Source: Mucilaginibacter sp. 44-25 (GTDB lineage: Bacteria > Bacteroidota > Bacteroidia > Sphingobacteriales > Sphingobacteriaceae). From it: 64,000 nt of DNA. Under the pieces are notes generated by a model, which was not told the origin of the DNA, did not search any database, and was given only the letters and a program-made list of their open reading frames with translations. This document shows, piece after piece, positions 35,697 to 44,661 of this stretch. The DNA is taken from contig MKTS01000009.1 of NCBI GenBank assembly GCA_001898335.1, positions 1-64,000 of the forward strand, read 5' to 3'. The first letter of the stretch is position 1. Every line of letters begins with the position of its first letter. Both the position numbers and the translations under genes were made by a program.

Positions 35697-36941
35697 ATGA
35701 AAAAAGTTTTACTTATTATACAGCGCGAGTATCTTACCCGTGTTCGTAAAAGAGCCTTTCTGGTAATGACGATAGCTGTGCCATTACTCATTGCCGGTAT
35801 GTTTAAATTAATTGCTTATGTATCACATGACAGTGAGCAGGTAAGCAAGCCGCAAACAGTAAAGGTTATTGACCAGAGTCATCTCTTTGAAGGTAAACTT
35901 AAAAACGCCAAGAACATTCAGTTTATTGCTACAAATGAATCTTTGGAAAAAGCTAAAGCAAGCTTAAAAGAAAATGAAGACCTATCGGTATTGCTCATAT
36001 CTAAGGATTATGTGCATAAGCCTGTACAGTTCTTTTCAAAAAAGAAACCATCAATGGTACTAACCGGCGGGGTAGAGAACCAAATGAACGAGATAGCGTC
36101 AAATAACACGATGTTGGCCAACCACATTGATACCGCGCTGCTCAACAAGGCTAAAAAAAACAAAGTAAGCGTTAACGCACTTGAAGTAACCGATGCCGGT
36201 GAAAAAGATGCAGACGTAGGTGCGAGCATCGGGATTGGTATAGCCTGTGCTATTCTGATCTACATGTCATTGTTTATATATGGTGCACAGGTAATGCGTG
36301 GCGTTATTGAGGAAAAAACGAGCCGCATTATTGAGGTGATTATTTCATCCGTTAAACCATTCCAATTAATGATAGGTAAAATCATCGGCGTAGGGCTTGT
36401 TGGATTAACTCAATTCTGTGCATGGATAGTTCTTTCGGCAGTAGTGACCAAGGTAATAGGTGCAAATACCTCCGGAGGTATTATGGGAGCGCTTCAAACC
36501 CTCCAAAACCTGCCTTTCGGGTATATCTTATTCTGCTTCCTGTTTTATTTCATTACCGGCTATTTGCTTTACAGCGCCCTGTTTGCGGCTGTGGGTTCGG
36601 CGGTTGACAGCGAGACCGAAACACAGCAGTTTATGTTCCCTATCACCATGCCGCTGCTGTTTACCTATTTGCTATCGGTAACCGTATTGTTCAGGGCACC
36701 TGATAGTCCGCTGGCGGTATGGTTGTCTATGATACCGTTTACGGCCCCTGTTGCCATGATGATACGTGTGCCATTTGGTGGCGTGCCCGATTGGCAGTTG
36801 TATTTGTCTATGGCCATGATGGTACTTGGCTTCCTGTTCACCACTTACGTAGCATCGCGCATTTACCGCGTGGGTGTGTTGATGTATGGCAAAAAAGCCA
36901 GTTTTAAGGAACTGGCTAAATGGTTCTTTTATAAAGAATAA
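35697..36941 (+). CDS. ABC-2 type permease (NatB-like)
   Basis: A 414-residue ABC-2 permease with one N-terminal helix (residues ~22-40), a large extracytoplasmic domain (~45-180) and five to six C-terminal helices. The conserved EEKTSRIIEVIISSVKPFQLMIGKIIGVG loop between helices is the NatB/YhaP signature. Together with the upstream ATPase it forms an exporter; sodium, peptides or drugs are possible substrates. Confidence 0.9.
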   Translation: MKKVLLIIQREYLTRVRKRAFLVMTIAVPLLIAGMFKLIAYVSHDSEQVSKPQTVKVIDQSHLFEGKLKNAKNIQFIATNESLEKAKASLKENEDLSVLLISKDYVHKPVQFFSKKKPSMVLTGGVENQMNEIASNNTMLANHIDTALLNKAKKNKVSVNALEVTDAGEKDADVGASIGIGIACAILIYMSLFIYGAQVMRGVIEEKTSRIIEVIISSVKPFQLMIGKIIGVGLVGLTQFCAWIVLSAVVTKVIGANTSGGIMGALQTLQNLPFGYILFCFLFYFITGYLLYSALFAAVGSAVDSETETQQFMFPITMPLLFTYLLSVTVLFRAPDSPLAVWLSMIPFTAPVAMMIRVPFGGVPDWQLYLSMAMMVLGFLFTTYVASRIYRVGVLMYGKKASFKELAKWFFYKE

Positions 36942-36964
36942 CTCCTTAACCACATCATAATAAC

Positions 36965-37000
36965 ATCCCCGTTGAGAACCTTTCTCGCGGGGATTTTTTA
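36965..37000 (+). terminator. terminator of the ABC pair
   Basis: Stem ATCCCCG (36965-36971) / CGGGGAT (36988-36994) followed by six T. The T-run merges into the next gene's -7 element. Confidence 0.75.
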
Positions 37001-37006
37001 TTTTTG
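36999..37006 (+). promoter_or_regulatory. -7 element (TATTTTTG) upstream of ppx
   Basis: Matches TAnnTTTG exactly, six bases before the ATG at 37013. If used, transcription would start at or next to the start codon, giving a leaderless mRNA. No clear -33 box. Confidence 0.4.
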
Positions 37007-37012
37007 CGGCCA

Positions 37013-37945
37013 ATGAGCAAACAGAAACGTGTAGCGGTGATGGACCTTGGTACCAACACCTTCCATTTATTGATAGGTGAAAAACAAGGCGAAACTTTCC
37101 GGGAGATACTCCGTGAAACAATAGCTGTTAAACTTGGCGAGGGTGGCATCAATAAACGCACCATTATGCCTGCGGCGTTTGAGCGCGGTATAGCGGCTAT
37201 GCAAAACTTCAAGAAGCTGATAGATGAAACGGGAGTTGATGAAATAAAAGCTATTGCTACCTCCGCCCTGCGCAATGCCGGCAACGGGCAGGATTTTATT
37301 GCTACCGTAATGCAGCAAACCGGCATCGTGATAGAAGTGATCACCGGCGAGCAGGAAGCAACCTACATTTACGAGGGCATTGATGCCAGCGGGGTACTTA
37401 CCGATGATAACGCCCTGGTTGTTGATATAGGCGGGGGCAGTGTTGAATTCATCATTGCTAATGAAGACGAGGTGTTATGGAAGCAAAGCTTTGAAATAGG
37501 CGCGGCACGGCTAATGGATAAGTTCCACAAAACTGATCCTATCCCGGTTACCTCAATTAAAGAGCTTACCACGTTCCTTAACGGCAAACTCGGCGACCTT
37601 TTTATGGCCGCTGCCAAATACCGGCCCAAAGTACTGGTAGGTTCATCGGGTGCTTTTGAAAGCTTCGCCGAGGTGATAGAGCTAAAAAAAGGGCGCAGCT
37701 TTAATATCAAACAGGTTAAAACCTACGAGTTTGACATTGATGAATTATTGGGGTTGATAGAACTGCTCATTAAATCAAACCACAAACTTCGCGCAAGCAT
37801 GAAAGGCATTATACCTGTACGGGTGGACATGATCGTGACCGCGAGCCTGCTTACTATATATATCATGCAGAAACTCGGCATTGCCGATGTAAGTATGTCT
37901 ACCTGGTCGCTTAAAGAGGGAGCCATGGTAAAAGCTATGCGTTAA
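37013..37945 (+). CDS. exopolyphosphatase / pppGpp phosphohydrolase family protein
   Basis: A 310-residue actin-like ASKHA enzyme of the Ppx/GppA family. Phosphate-binding loops MDLGTNTFHLLIGE at the N-terminus and VVDIGGGSVEFI mid-protein are present, plus the IATSALRNAGNG segment. It covers only the catalytic N-terminal half of long Ppx enzymes, the short Bacteroidota form. ATG 37013 is preferred over TTG 37004. Its stop overlaps the convergent gene by four bases (TTAA). Confidence 0.9.
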   Translation: MSKQKRVAVMDLGTNTFHLLIGEKQGETFREILRETIAVKLGEGGINKRTIMPAAFERGIAAMQNFKKLIDETGVDEIKAIATSALRNAGNGQDFIATVMQQTGIVIEVITGEQEATYIYEGIDASGVLTDDNALVVDIGGGSVEFIIANEDEVLWKQSFEIGAARLMDKFHKTDPIPVTSIKELTTFLNGKLGDLFMAAAKYRPKVLVGSSGAFESFAEVIELKKGRSFNIKQVKTYEFDIDELLGLIELLIKSNHKLRASMKGIIPVRVDMIVTASLLTIYIMQKLGIADVSMSTWSLKEGAMVKAMR

Positions 37946-38655
37946 AACAGGTGTTTTACTTTATACCATAAGCGTTTATGAAAAGGCATTTTTTCCACAC
38001 ACACCACTGTAACTGCACCGCCTAAAATAACGGATCTCATTTTTAGCGAGATACAATTTGATTGGTCTGTAAGGTCTGCAATTTTGGTTTCGTACTTTTC
38101 ATAGCCTACCATCGAAACTGTTAAGCTATCTGCTGATAAAGGCACATTCAATTTAAATTCACCATCGGGGTTAGTGTTAGTACATAAATTAGTCCCTTTA
38201 ACTGAGATTAATACGCCAGGCAGTGATGTGTTGTCTGTTCCATCTATTACCTTACCCTTTATCAGTTTGTATGCTATGGTGTCGCCCATAAGCTTTGCCC
38301 TATTACCTTTAATGGGCGATTGATGGGTGCTTGGCTTAGCGTGCTGAGCAGCGGCTTCATTCGTAACAAACAGGCTGGTTATGGCAGCGGTTAAAGCTAA
38401 TCTTTTCCAGGAAAACCACGTTTTCGAACTTAGGGCCATTGTCCGGTTTATCGTGCCCATTTGTGCGGTATCAAACCTTCCGCAAACGTTATGATTACCC
38501 GCCAAATAATCAATAATTTCGTGGTTACTCATCAGGGTAAAATCAATTACATTTTTTTGGCACAAATGGCAGTAACGGCTTTTATCGGCGGGCGTCATAT
38601 CGTTCCAATTTTCATGACAAGGCTGCGGGATACTTATGTTGGTGATGGCTTGCAT
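37942..38655 (-). CDS. carboxypeptidase-regulatory-like protein with Cys-rich N-terminal head
   Basis: A 237-residue protein. The N-terminal ~70 residues carry the Bacteroidota pattern CHENWNDMTPADKSRYCHLCQKxVxDF, a likely metal-binding cytosolic module with a CxxC. One membrane helix lies near 85-100. A periplasmic CarboxypepD_reg-like beta-sandwich follows (GKVIDGTDNTSLPGVLISVKGT, NPDGEFKLNVP, SMVGYEKYE). Such proteins are probably envelope sensors or scaffolds; the function is not established. Confidence 0.8.
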   Translation of the reverse strand: MQAITNISIPQPCHENWNDMTPADKSRYCHLCQKNVIDFTLMSNHEIIDYLAGNHNVCGRFDTAQMGTINRTMALSSKTWFSWKRLALTAAITSLFVTNEAAAQHAKPSTHQSPIKGNRAKLMGDTIAYKLIKGKVIDGTDNTSLPGVLISVKGTNLCTNTNPDGEFKLNVPLSADSLTVSMVGYEKYETKIADLTDQSNCISLKMRSVILGGAVTVVCVEKMPFHKRLWYKVKHLF

Positions 38656-38797
38656 AATGTTTTGGTTTTATAGTTAGGATGCAGGCAAGTACCGTATTCC
38701 ATAAACATTTTTATATTTTTTCTTAGCCACATCATTACGTATCCTTGCCCCTTATTTCGCCATAGCATTTGTATATTGCCGTGCTTATCATTTCAAC

Positions 38798-40759
38798 ATG
38801 AAAAAACTCACAGTTGCTGCTTTATTGCTGCTTACCGGCAGCTTTGCAAATGCGCAAAAAAAATCTACTGATACCATTACATCCAACTATCAGCCGTCGG
38901 TACTTTTCTCGCCCCTACCTTACAAAACCCGTGGCGATGAATTCCATTCGGCCAATGGCGAGCCAGGACCAAAATACTGGCAAAACCGTGTCGACTATAA
39001 AATAGCGGTTACTTTAGATACGGTACGCAAAACCATCAGCGGTAATGTTACCATTAATTACACCAATAATAGTCCGGATGCTTTGCAGTACCTGTGGCTG
39101 CAGTTAGACCAGAACACCTATAAAAAAGATGCCCGCTCAAATTTTGTCACCGGCGTACAGGCGCAACAACATACCAGTGGTTACGAGATAGAATCAGTGG
39201 AGATCATCAGCGGCGCTAACCATAAAAAGGCAGATTATAAAATAACCGATACGCGTATGCAGGTACGCTTAGCGCAAGCGTTAGCGAAAGGTAGCATTGT
39301 GTTGAACATTAAATACCACTACATCATCCCGGGTAATTTTGGCAACCGTACCGATTTTGTAGATACCAAAAACGGCAAGATCTACGAGATAGCACAGTTT
39401 TACCCGCGCATGTGTGTTTATGATGACAGCCGCGGCTGGGCTACCGCGCCTTTCCTTGGCAGCGGCGAATTTTATTGCGAGTATGGAGATATCGACTACA
39501 GCGTTACCGCGCCGTGGGATATGATCGTTGCCGGGCCGGGCGATCTATTGAATCCTAAAGAGGTTCTAACCACTACCCAGTTCAACCGACTTGCACGGGC
39601 CCGCAACAGCGATAAAACGGTTATGATACGCACCGCGGATGAGATCAATTCGCCTGCATCGCGCCCGGTAAATAAAGGCACCCTTACCTGGCATTACAAA
39701 ATGCTGAATACGCGCGATGTTGCCTTCGGTGCGTCAAAGGCTTACATATGGGATGCTGCAAGGGTTAACCTACCGGGTGGCAAGAAATCGCTGGCCATGT
39801 CTGTTTACCCGGTGGAGAGCCAGGGCAATGCAGCATGGGGCCGTGCTACGGAGTACCTTAAAAAATCAATGGAGTATTTTTCCGAAAAATGGTTCACCTA
39901 CCCCTGGCCAACCGCCATTAACGAGGCAGGGATAGCCGGCGGAATGGAATACCCGGGTATTGTGTTTGATGGCATTAACGATAAAGGCAGCGAGTTATAC
40001 TGGGTTACCGCCCACGAGATAGGCCACAACTGGTTCCCGATGATCGTAGGTAGCGACGAGCGTCGTTTTGCCTGGATGGACGAAGGCTTGAACACCTTTA
40101 TTGATATTTACGCCTCTGATGCGTTCAACAATGGCGAGTATGCCCCTAAGCGAGATGGTGAATACGCGCCGGGCGGTGGTAATCCGGCCGATGAGATCAT
40201 TGAACATATCATCGACCCTAACTCGCCCAGCATCATGACCCAGCCTGATGCCATACCCGAAAAATATCGCCACCCGCTTACTTATTTTAAGCCAGCCTTT
40301 GGTTTGGTTTTGTTGCGCGAGCAGATTTTGGGGCACGACAGGTTTGATTATGCTTTTAAGAATTACATTCACAAATGGGCTTACAAACACCCTCAACCCG
40401 ACGATTTTTTCCGAGCTATGGAAAACGGATCAGGAGAGGATTTAAATTGGTTCTGGAACGGCTGGTTCTACAACAATTACAAGCTGGATATTGCGCTGAT
40501 AGATGCTAAGTACAAAGACAACAAAAAGGCTATAGAACTTACCATTGCCAACAAAGAGATGATGGCCATGCCGTTTACCGTACAACTGAAATTTAAGGAC
40601 GGCAGCAAGCAGCGCGTTTATTTCCCGGTGGAAACATGGCTGCAAAACAAAGTGACCACTTATGATGTGCCCGTTTTAAAAGAAGTTGAAAGTGTAGCGG
40701 TGGATCCTGACAACGCTTTGCCGGATGTGAACAGGAAGAATAATAGTAAAAAACTGTAA
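38798..40759 (+). CDS. M1 family metallopeptidase
   Basis: A 653-residue secreted zinc aminopeptidase-like enzyme. Signal peptide 1-20 (FANAQ). The zinc site is His406, His410 and Glu429 (HEIGHNW then 18 residues to E in WMDEG). An exopeptidase-like GGMEYPG motif is at 381-387. The N-terminal beta-domain and a short C-terminal beta region are present, but no large HEAT-like domain, as in many Bacteroidota M1 enzymes. It is monocistronic. Confidence 0.93.
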   Translation: MKKLTVAALLLLTGSFANAQKKSTDTITSNYQPSVLFSPLPYKTRGDEFHSANGEPGPKYWQNRVDYKIAVTLDTVRKTISGNVTINYTNNSPDALQYLWLQLDQNTYKKDARSNFVTGVQAQQHTSGYEIESVEIISGANHKKADYKITDTRMQVRLAQALAKGSIVLNIKYHYIIPGNFGNRTDFVDTKNGKIYEIAQFYPRMCVYDDSRGWATAPFLGSGEFYCEYGDIDYSVTAPWDMIVAGPGDLLNPKEVLTTTQFNRLARARNSDKTVMIRTADEINSPASRPVNKGTLTWHYKMLNTRDVAFGASKAYIWDAARVNLPGGKKSLAMSVYPVESQGNAAWGRATEYLKKSMEYFSEKWFTYPWPTAINEAGIAGGMEYPGIVFDGINDKGSELYWVTAHEIGHNWFPMIVGSDERRFAWMDEGLNTFIDIYASDAFNNGEYAPKRDGEYAPGGGNPADEIIEHIIDPNSPSIMTQPDAIPEKYRHPLTYFKPAFGLVLLREQILGHDRFDYAFKNYIHKWAYKHPQPDDFFRAMENGSGEDLNWFWNGWFYNNYKLDIALIDAKYKDNKKAIELTIANKEMMAMPFTVQLKFKDGSKQRVYFPVETWLQNKVTTYDVPVLKEVESVAVDPDNALPDVNRKNNSKKL

Positions 40760-40763
40760 TCGT

Positions 40764-40859
40764 ATCATTGCGAGGAGCGTCAGCGATGTGGCAATCTCAT
40801 AGGCAGTTTACGATTGCTTGCCCTATGAGATGGCCACGCTATCGCGCGAAATGACATGA
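40764..40859. repeat. GTCATTGCGAG-family palindromic repeat after the M1 gene
   Basis: TCATTGCGAGGAGCG...GTGGCAATCTCATAGG faces CCTATGAGATGGCCACGC...CGAAATGACAT. The arms are long and imperfect. Family copies at 25534 and 50906. Confidence 0.85.
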
Positions 40860-40961
40860 TTTATATTAAACGAAATTATCATACCGAACGTATGTGAAGC
40901 ATCTATAAAACGACGTACATAACTCAATAATAGATACTTAGCTGCCGCTCAGAATGACAAA

Positions 40962-41525
40962 TTATTGTAATCTCTTCAATTGCTGGTAAACCTTTTCTGT
41001 AGGCAGGCCTACAACATTGGTATAAGAGCCGTTTATACGCTCAATGCCGATGAGGCCAATGCGCTGCTGGATGCCGTAAGAACCAGCTTTATCGTAGGGT
41101 TCGTATTCATCCACATAGCTCATGATCTCTTCGTCAGTCAGCTGACGGAAAAATACCTCCGAGCGGTCGTAAAATTTATTGTATTCGCCTTTGTAATAGA
41201 GGCAAACGCCGGTGTAAACCTCATGTACCTTGCCTGACAAGCGCTGCAACATTTCAATAGCATGCTCGCGAGATTCGGGTTTGCCTAAAATGAGGCCATC
41301 AATAGCAACAATGGTATCGGCAGTCAGAACAATCTCGTCGTTCACCTCCTCATCAAACGCTTCCGCTTTTTTGGAGGCGATGTAAACGGCTATCTCCGCA
41401 GGTGTTAAACCATCGGGGTACGATTCATCCACCTCTTTTAAAACCACCCGGAAATCAATATCCATCAGTTTTAAAAGCTCCTGCCTGCGCGGCGATTTAG
41501 ATGCGAGAATTATCTTTGGGTTCAT
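40962..41525 (-). CDS. maf: Maf family nucleotide pyrophosphatase
   Basis: A 187-residue Maf/YhdE protein that hydrolyses non-canonical or m5-type NTPs. It has the N-terminal ILASKSPRRQELL loop, a DTIVAIDG acidic motif and a C-terminal YGIQQRIGLIGIERINGSY region. Subfamily (dTTP/UTP versus m7GTP) is not assigned from sequence alone. It probably shares a transcript with the KdsC-like gene upstream. Confidence 0.93.
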   Translation of the reverse strand: MNPKIILASKSPRRQELLKLMDIDFRVVLKEVDESYPDGLTPAEIAVYIASKKAEAFDEEVNDEIVLTADTIVAIDGLILGKPESREHAIEMLQRLSGKVHEVYTGVCLYYKGEYNKFYDRSEVFFRQLTDEEIMSYVDEYEPYDKAGSYGIQQRIGLIGIERINGSYTNVVGLPTEKVYQQLKRLQ

Positions 41526-41533
41526 GGGAGATT

Positions 41534-41636
41534 GTTCATAGTTAATCGATCATGGTTCATGGCAGCTTCGATGAACTATCAACCATGAACTATGAACTGA
41601 CTTTTGACTTTTTACTTTAAACTTTTGACTTGGCGC
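41534..41636. repeat. word hairpin (GTTCATAGTTCATGG family)
   Basis: Arms 41534-41560 and 41571-41597 match at 22 of 27 positions with a 10-nt loop. Next to it is a second word array, TGACTTTTGACTTTTTACTTT, at 41598-41632. The family recurs at 48094-48224. Confidence 0.85.
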
Positions 41637-41639
41637 AGC

Positions 41640-42161
41640 CTACCAGCTATACGCCTTTTCATTCATCCAGGTGCCCTGTACCTTCATTACCTTCTCTATC
41701 ACCTCACGTACGCAGCCTTTACCGCCAGGTATTGGTGATACATAGCTGCAAATGGCTTTTATTTCTTCGGCGGCATCGGCAGGGCACACGGGCAGGCCCA
41801 CCAGTTGCATGGTTGCCAGGTCCGGGATATCGTCGGCCATGTAGAGTACCCTTGATGGATGAATGCCTTTTTCCTGGGTATACAACTTAAAGCGGTCTAT
41901 CTTGGTGTGGGTACCCAAATACACATCCTTTATGCCCAGGCTGTTTAAGCGATACAAAGCGCTTTTTGACCTGCTGCCCGATATGGCCGCTACATTGTAA
42001 CCGCTCTTGACCGCTAACTGCAATGCATAACCATCTTTAATATTAAAAGCGCGGCTTTGCACACCTGTTTCCGTCACAAAAACAGAGCCGTCGGTCAACA
42101 CGCCGTCCACATCAAAAATAAAGGTGGTAATGTCGTTAAGCTTGGTTAAAAAGGATTCCAT
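41640..42161 (-). CDS. KdsC-like HAD-IIIA phosphatase
   Basis: A 173-residue HAD phosphatase with nucleophile motif FDVDGVLTDG, the sequence typical of KdsC, plus NIKDGYALQLAVKSG, AISGSRSKS and the acid motif YMADDIPDLATM. KdsC removes phosphate from KDO-8-phosphate in LPS synthesis and acts as a tetramer of cap-less subunits. Related YrbI-like phosphatases for other sugar acids are the alternative. No kdsA or kdsB is adjacent. Confidence 0.88.
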   Translation of the reverse strand: MESFLTKLNDITTFIFDVDGVLTDGSVFVTETGVQSRAFNIKDGYALQLAVKSGYNVAAISGSRSKSALYRLNSLGIKDVYLGTHTKIDRFKLYTQEKGIHPSRVLYMADDIPDLATMQLVGLPVCPADAAEEIKAICSYVSPIPGGKGCVREVIEKVMKVQGTWMNEKAYSW

Positions 42162-42170
42162 CTTTTGGTG

Positions 42171-42239
42171 GTCGTTGAGTCATTAGGTCATTGAGTCATT
42201 AGTAAAACTGCTTACTGCAAACCTAAAACTGCCAACTAA
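42171..42239. repeat. chimeric word repeat
   Basis: Two tandem 16-nt units (42171-42186 and 42187-42202, one mismatch) with the words GTCATTGA/GTCATTAG, followed by TACTGCAAAC and AACTGCCAAC, which are right-arm words of the GTTTGCAG family with no left arm. Confidence 0.75.
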
Positions 42240-42240
42240 A

Positions 42241-42483
42241 TTATTGATTATCGCGCCATTCGTAAACCCAGGCACTTTGTATTTGCTCCAGGTGGCCTTC
42301 GTTTGATTCTTCGCGGGTGCCCACAAAATTGGGCAGGCTCAACACCCACTCCAACAGGTCGGTGAAGCGTATGCGGTATATTTTTGATTCGCCAAATTCA
42401 TCGCCAAATTTTTCATAAAGGCCCATGGCAATGTCTTCGTAGTCGTTCCAGTGAATCGGCAGTGCGAATTTATCTGTACTCAT
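42241..42483 (-). CDS. iscX: Fe-S assembly protein IscX
   Basis: An 80-residue acidic winged-helix protein. The order of family motifs matches E. coli IscX: HWNDYEDIAMGLYEKFGD, YRIRFTDLLEWVLSLPNF, SNEGHLEQIQSAWVYEWRD. IscX binds the cysteine desulfurase IscS and iron and modulates Fe-S assembly. It lies downstream of a 2Fe-2S ferredoxin on the same strand with 23 bases between, the same pairing as fdx-iscX at the end of isc operons, although iscSUA and hscBA are absent here. Confidence 0.9.
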   Translation of the reverse strand: MSTDKFALPIHWNDYEDIAMGLYEKFGDEFGESKIYRIRFTDLLEWVLSLPNFVGTREESNEGHLEQIQSAWVYEWRDNQ

Positions 42484-42506
42484 TTATTTTTCTTGATTAT
42501 AATCTG

Positions 42507-42839
42507 TTAATGGCCCATAAAGCCCGATTGATCAGGCAGGGTAACCTCAATGTCACCATCTATCACCACACACTGGCAACCCAAACGCGAATTAATGCGC
42601 GGGTTAACAGCACGGTCAATAAAGTCTTCTTCCTTATCAGATATCTCCTGTAGGTTATCCATCCCCTTATTTACGTAGATATGGCAGGTGCTGCAGCCGC
42701 AAACGCCGCCGCAATTGTGCTGTAGTTCTATACCGTTCTCGAGGCAAACGTCCAATACCGATTCCCCCTCCGCTATCGGCAGTTCTATGCTTTCGTGGTC
42801 GGCTTCCTCAAAGTTTATCTTTACTTTAAAAATATTCAT
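42507..42839 (-). CDS. fdx: 2Fe-2S ferredoxin (Isc/adrenodoxin type)
   Basis: A 110-residue ferredoxin with the adrenodoxin-type pattern C-x5-C-x2-C (CGGVCGCSTC) and the fourth Cys in LGCQC. The start is placed at ATG 42839 (MNIFKVKINF); an upstream alternative adds six hydrophobic residues. It is an electron donor for Fe-S assembly in the isc system, which fits with iscX directly downstream. Confidence 0.92.
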   Translation of the reverse strand: MNIFKVKINFEEADHESIELPIAEGESVLDVCLENGIELQHNCGGVCGCSTCHIYVNKGMDNLQEISDKEEDFIDRAVNPRINSRLGCQCVVIDGDIEVTLPDQSGFMGH

Positions 42840-42859
42840 TATTGGCAAAAGTAACAAAA

Positions 42860-43642
42860 TTACCCATCCCCGTTAACCCCGTTGTGGTTTTTGATAATAT
42901 CCTGACTTAGCACCTCATATATTTCCTTCAAACGCGGCTGTTGTTCAAGCAATTGCAGGTGCGCGGCCATTGTAGTTCCATCGTTCCTGACGGCAGGGCC
43001 GGTTTGCACGGTAAACGGAGAACGTTCTTTTATTTTATCGGCGGTCTCGGCTATTAAAGGCCTAAGCATATCAAAACTCATACCGCTGTCTTTCAACAGG
43101 GCCTCTCCTATTCCGTAAAGATGGTTGGTAAAATTACAGGCAAAAACGGCTGCCAGGTGCAGCACTTTACGCTGTGCCGATGAAATACGATATACCTTAT
43201 TGCTGATATCACGTGCGAGGTCCTCAAGAGTTTTGGTAATAGATTCATTGGCTCCCTCAATACACATGGGCACTTCTCTAAAATTGAGTTCACTGGTTTT
43301 ACTAAAAGTTTGCAGGGGATAAAAAACGCCGGCTTGCTGCGTAAACTCCAGCATGGGTAAAAGTTCTACAGCCCCGGAAGTATGAGCAATGAGTTTGCCA
43401 TATATGGCCAATTGCGCTACCATCGATAAAACGGCATCGTCCTTTACAGATACAATAAACAGGTCGGTATTAATGGTGAGGGCATTAAGGTCATCTATTG
43501 CCTCGGCACCTACATGGTAGGCCAGCAATGCCGCATGTTGCAAGTTACGGCTGTAAACCTGTACAATACGATGACCGGCATTTTTTATGGCTGCTGAAAT
43601 GTGTGTGGCTACGTTGCCAGACCCGACGATGGTTACGCGCAT
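42860..43642 (-). CDS. Rossmann-like / DUF2520 protein
   Basis: A 260-residue protein. The N-terminal NADP-binding Rossmann fold begins MRVTIVGSGNVATHISAAI. The C-terminal ~140 residues are helical DUF2520 (LHLAAVFACNFTNHLYGIGEALL, RPLIAETADKI). The arrangement resembles pyrroline-5-carboxylate reductase/6-phosphogluconate dehydrogenase relatives, but the substrate is unknown. It is upstream of fdx-iscX, 20 bases away, likely one operon. Confidence 0.88.
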   Translation of the reverse strand: MRVTIVGSGNVATHISAAIKNAGHRIVQVYSRNLQHAALLAYHVGAEAIDDLNALTINTDLFIVSVKDDAVLSMVAQLAIYGKLIAHTSGAVELLPMLEFTQQAGVFYPLQTFSKTSELNFREVPMCIEGANESITKTLEDLARDISNKVYRISSAQRKVLHLAAVFACNFTNHLYGIGEALLKDSGMSFDMLRPLIAETADKIKERSPFTVQTGPAVRNDGTTMAAHLQLLEQQPRLKEIYEVLSQDIIKNHNGVNGDG

Positions 43643-43716
43643 ATAATGTAATTATAAACGCATCAAAATTAAATAAATAGGTTACTTTTATTAGCAATTT
43701 TATAAACCTGTACAAA

Positions 43717-44637
43717 ATGAAATTTCTTAGGAAGCTGCTGGTGTTCATACTCATTGTTATTGTATTTGGTGGCGCGGCCGTATGGATCATTTATTACTTT
43801 AAAAACATCGAGAAAAAGGAGCTCACCTACGAGCTTCGCAAAAACACCAACGGAAGTTATGCCGAGCTGGAAAAAGGCTTTACCCATTACGAACTGGATG
43901 GCCCTGACAGCGGCAAGGTAATATTACTACTCAATGGCTTCAGCGTACCCTACTATATCTGGAACGGCACCTATGAATACCTTACCTCGCACGGCTTCAG
44001 GGTATTGCGCTATGATATGTATGGCAGGGGTTTTTCTGACAGGCCTAACGCTACCTATAATAAACAGCTTTATTTTGAACAGCTGAATGAGCTGATAGAC
44101 CAGCTACATTTAAAGCAACCCTTTAATATTGCCGGTGTTTCTTTTGGTGGATTGATGGCAGCTGATTATGCCGCTGCCTATCCGGAAAAGGTAAATAAAG
44201 TGGTATTGATCGACCCGGCTTACAATTTTGACCATCCCTCGACACCGGAACTGGCAGAAAATTTTTTAGAGGCATTAGACCCTGAAAAAAGGGCCCTGAG
44301 CCAAATGGAGGATTTTAAATACCCGGATAAACACCCTAACTGGGTGGACCAATACCGCCCGCAAATGGAATACAAAGGTTTCAGGCACGCGCTTGTTTCT
44401 ACACGCTATAATTATGGCAGCGACAATAACAAAATTTACACGGCGCTCAACAATGCCCATAAACAAGTGTTATTAATATGGGGAAAAGACGACAAAACCG
44501 TACCTTTTACCTATAGTAAGGATATACAACAAGTTTTAAAAACAGAATTTTTGCCGGTTGATGACGCGGCCCATCTACCACACCTGGAGCAGCCTGATGT
44601 GGTAAACCCCGCGCTGGTAACATTTCTGAAAAAATAA
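43717..44637 (+). CDS. alpha/beta hydrolase
   Basis: A 306-residue hydrolase anchored by an N-terminal helix (residues ~6-28). The nucleophile Ser is in GVSFGG, the acid Asp in WGKDDKTVPF and the His in AAHLPHLE. The oxyanion region is LLNGFSVPYYIW instead of HG, which is common in the family. It is probably exported or membrane-bound; the substrate is unknown. Confidence 0.88.
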   Translation: MKFLRKLLVFILIVIVFGGAAVWIIYYFKNIEKKELTYELRKNTNGSYAELEKGFTHYELDGPDSGKVILLLNGFSVPYYIWNGTYEYLTSHGFRVLRYDMYGRGFSDRPNATYNKQLYFEQLNELIDQLHLKQPFNIAGVSFGGLMAADYAAAYPEKVNKVVLIDPAYNFDHPSTPELAENFLEALDPEKRALSQMEDFKYPDKHPNWVDQYRPQMEYKGFRHALVSTRYNYGSDNNKIYTALNNAHKQVLLIWGKDDKTVPFTYSKDIQQVLKTEFLPVDDAAHLPHLEQPDVVNPALVTFLKK

Positions 44638-44661
44638 CATCTAAACACTAAAAACAATAAA

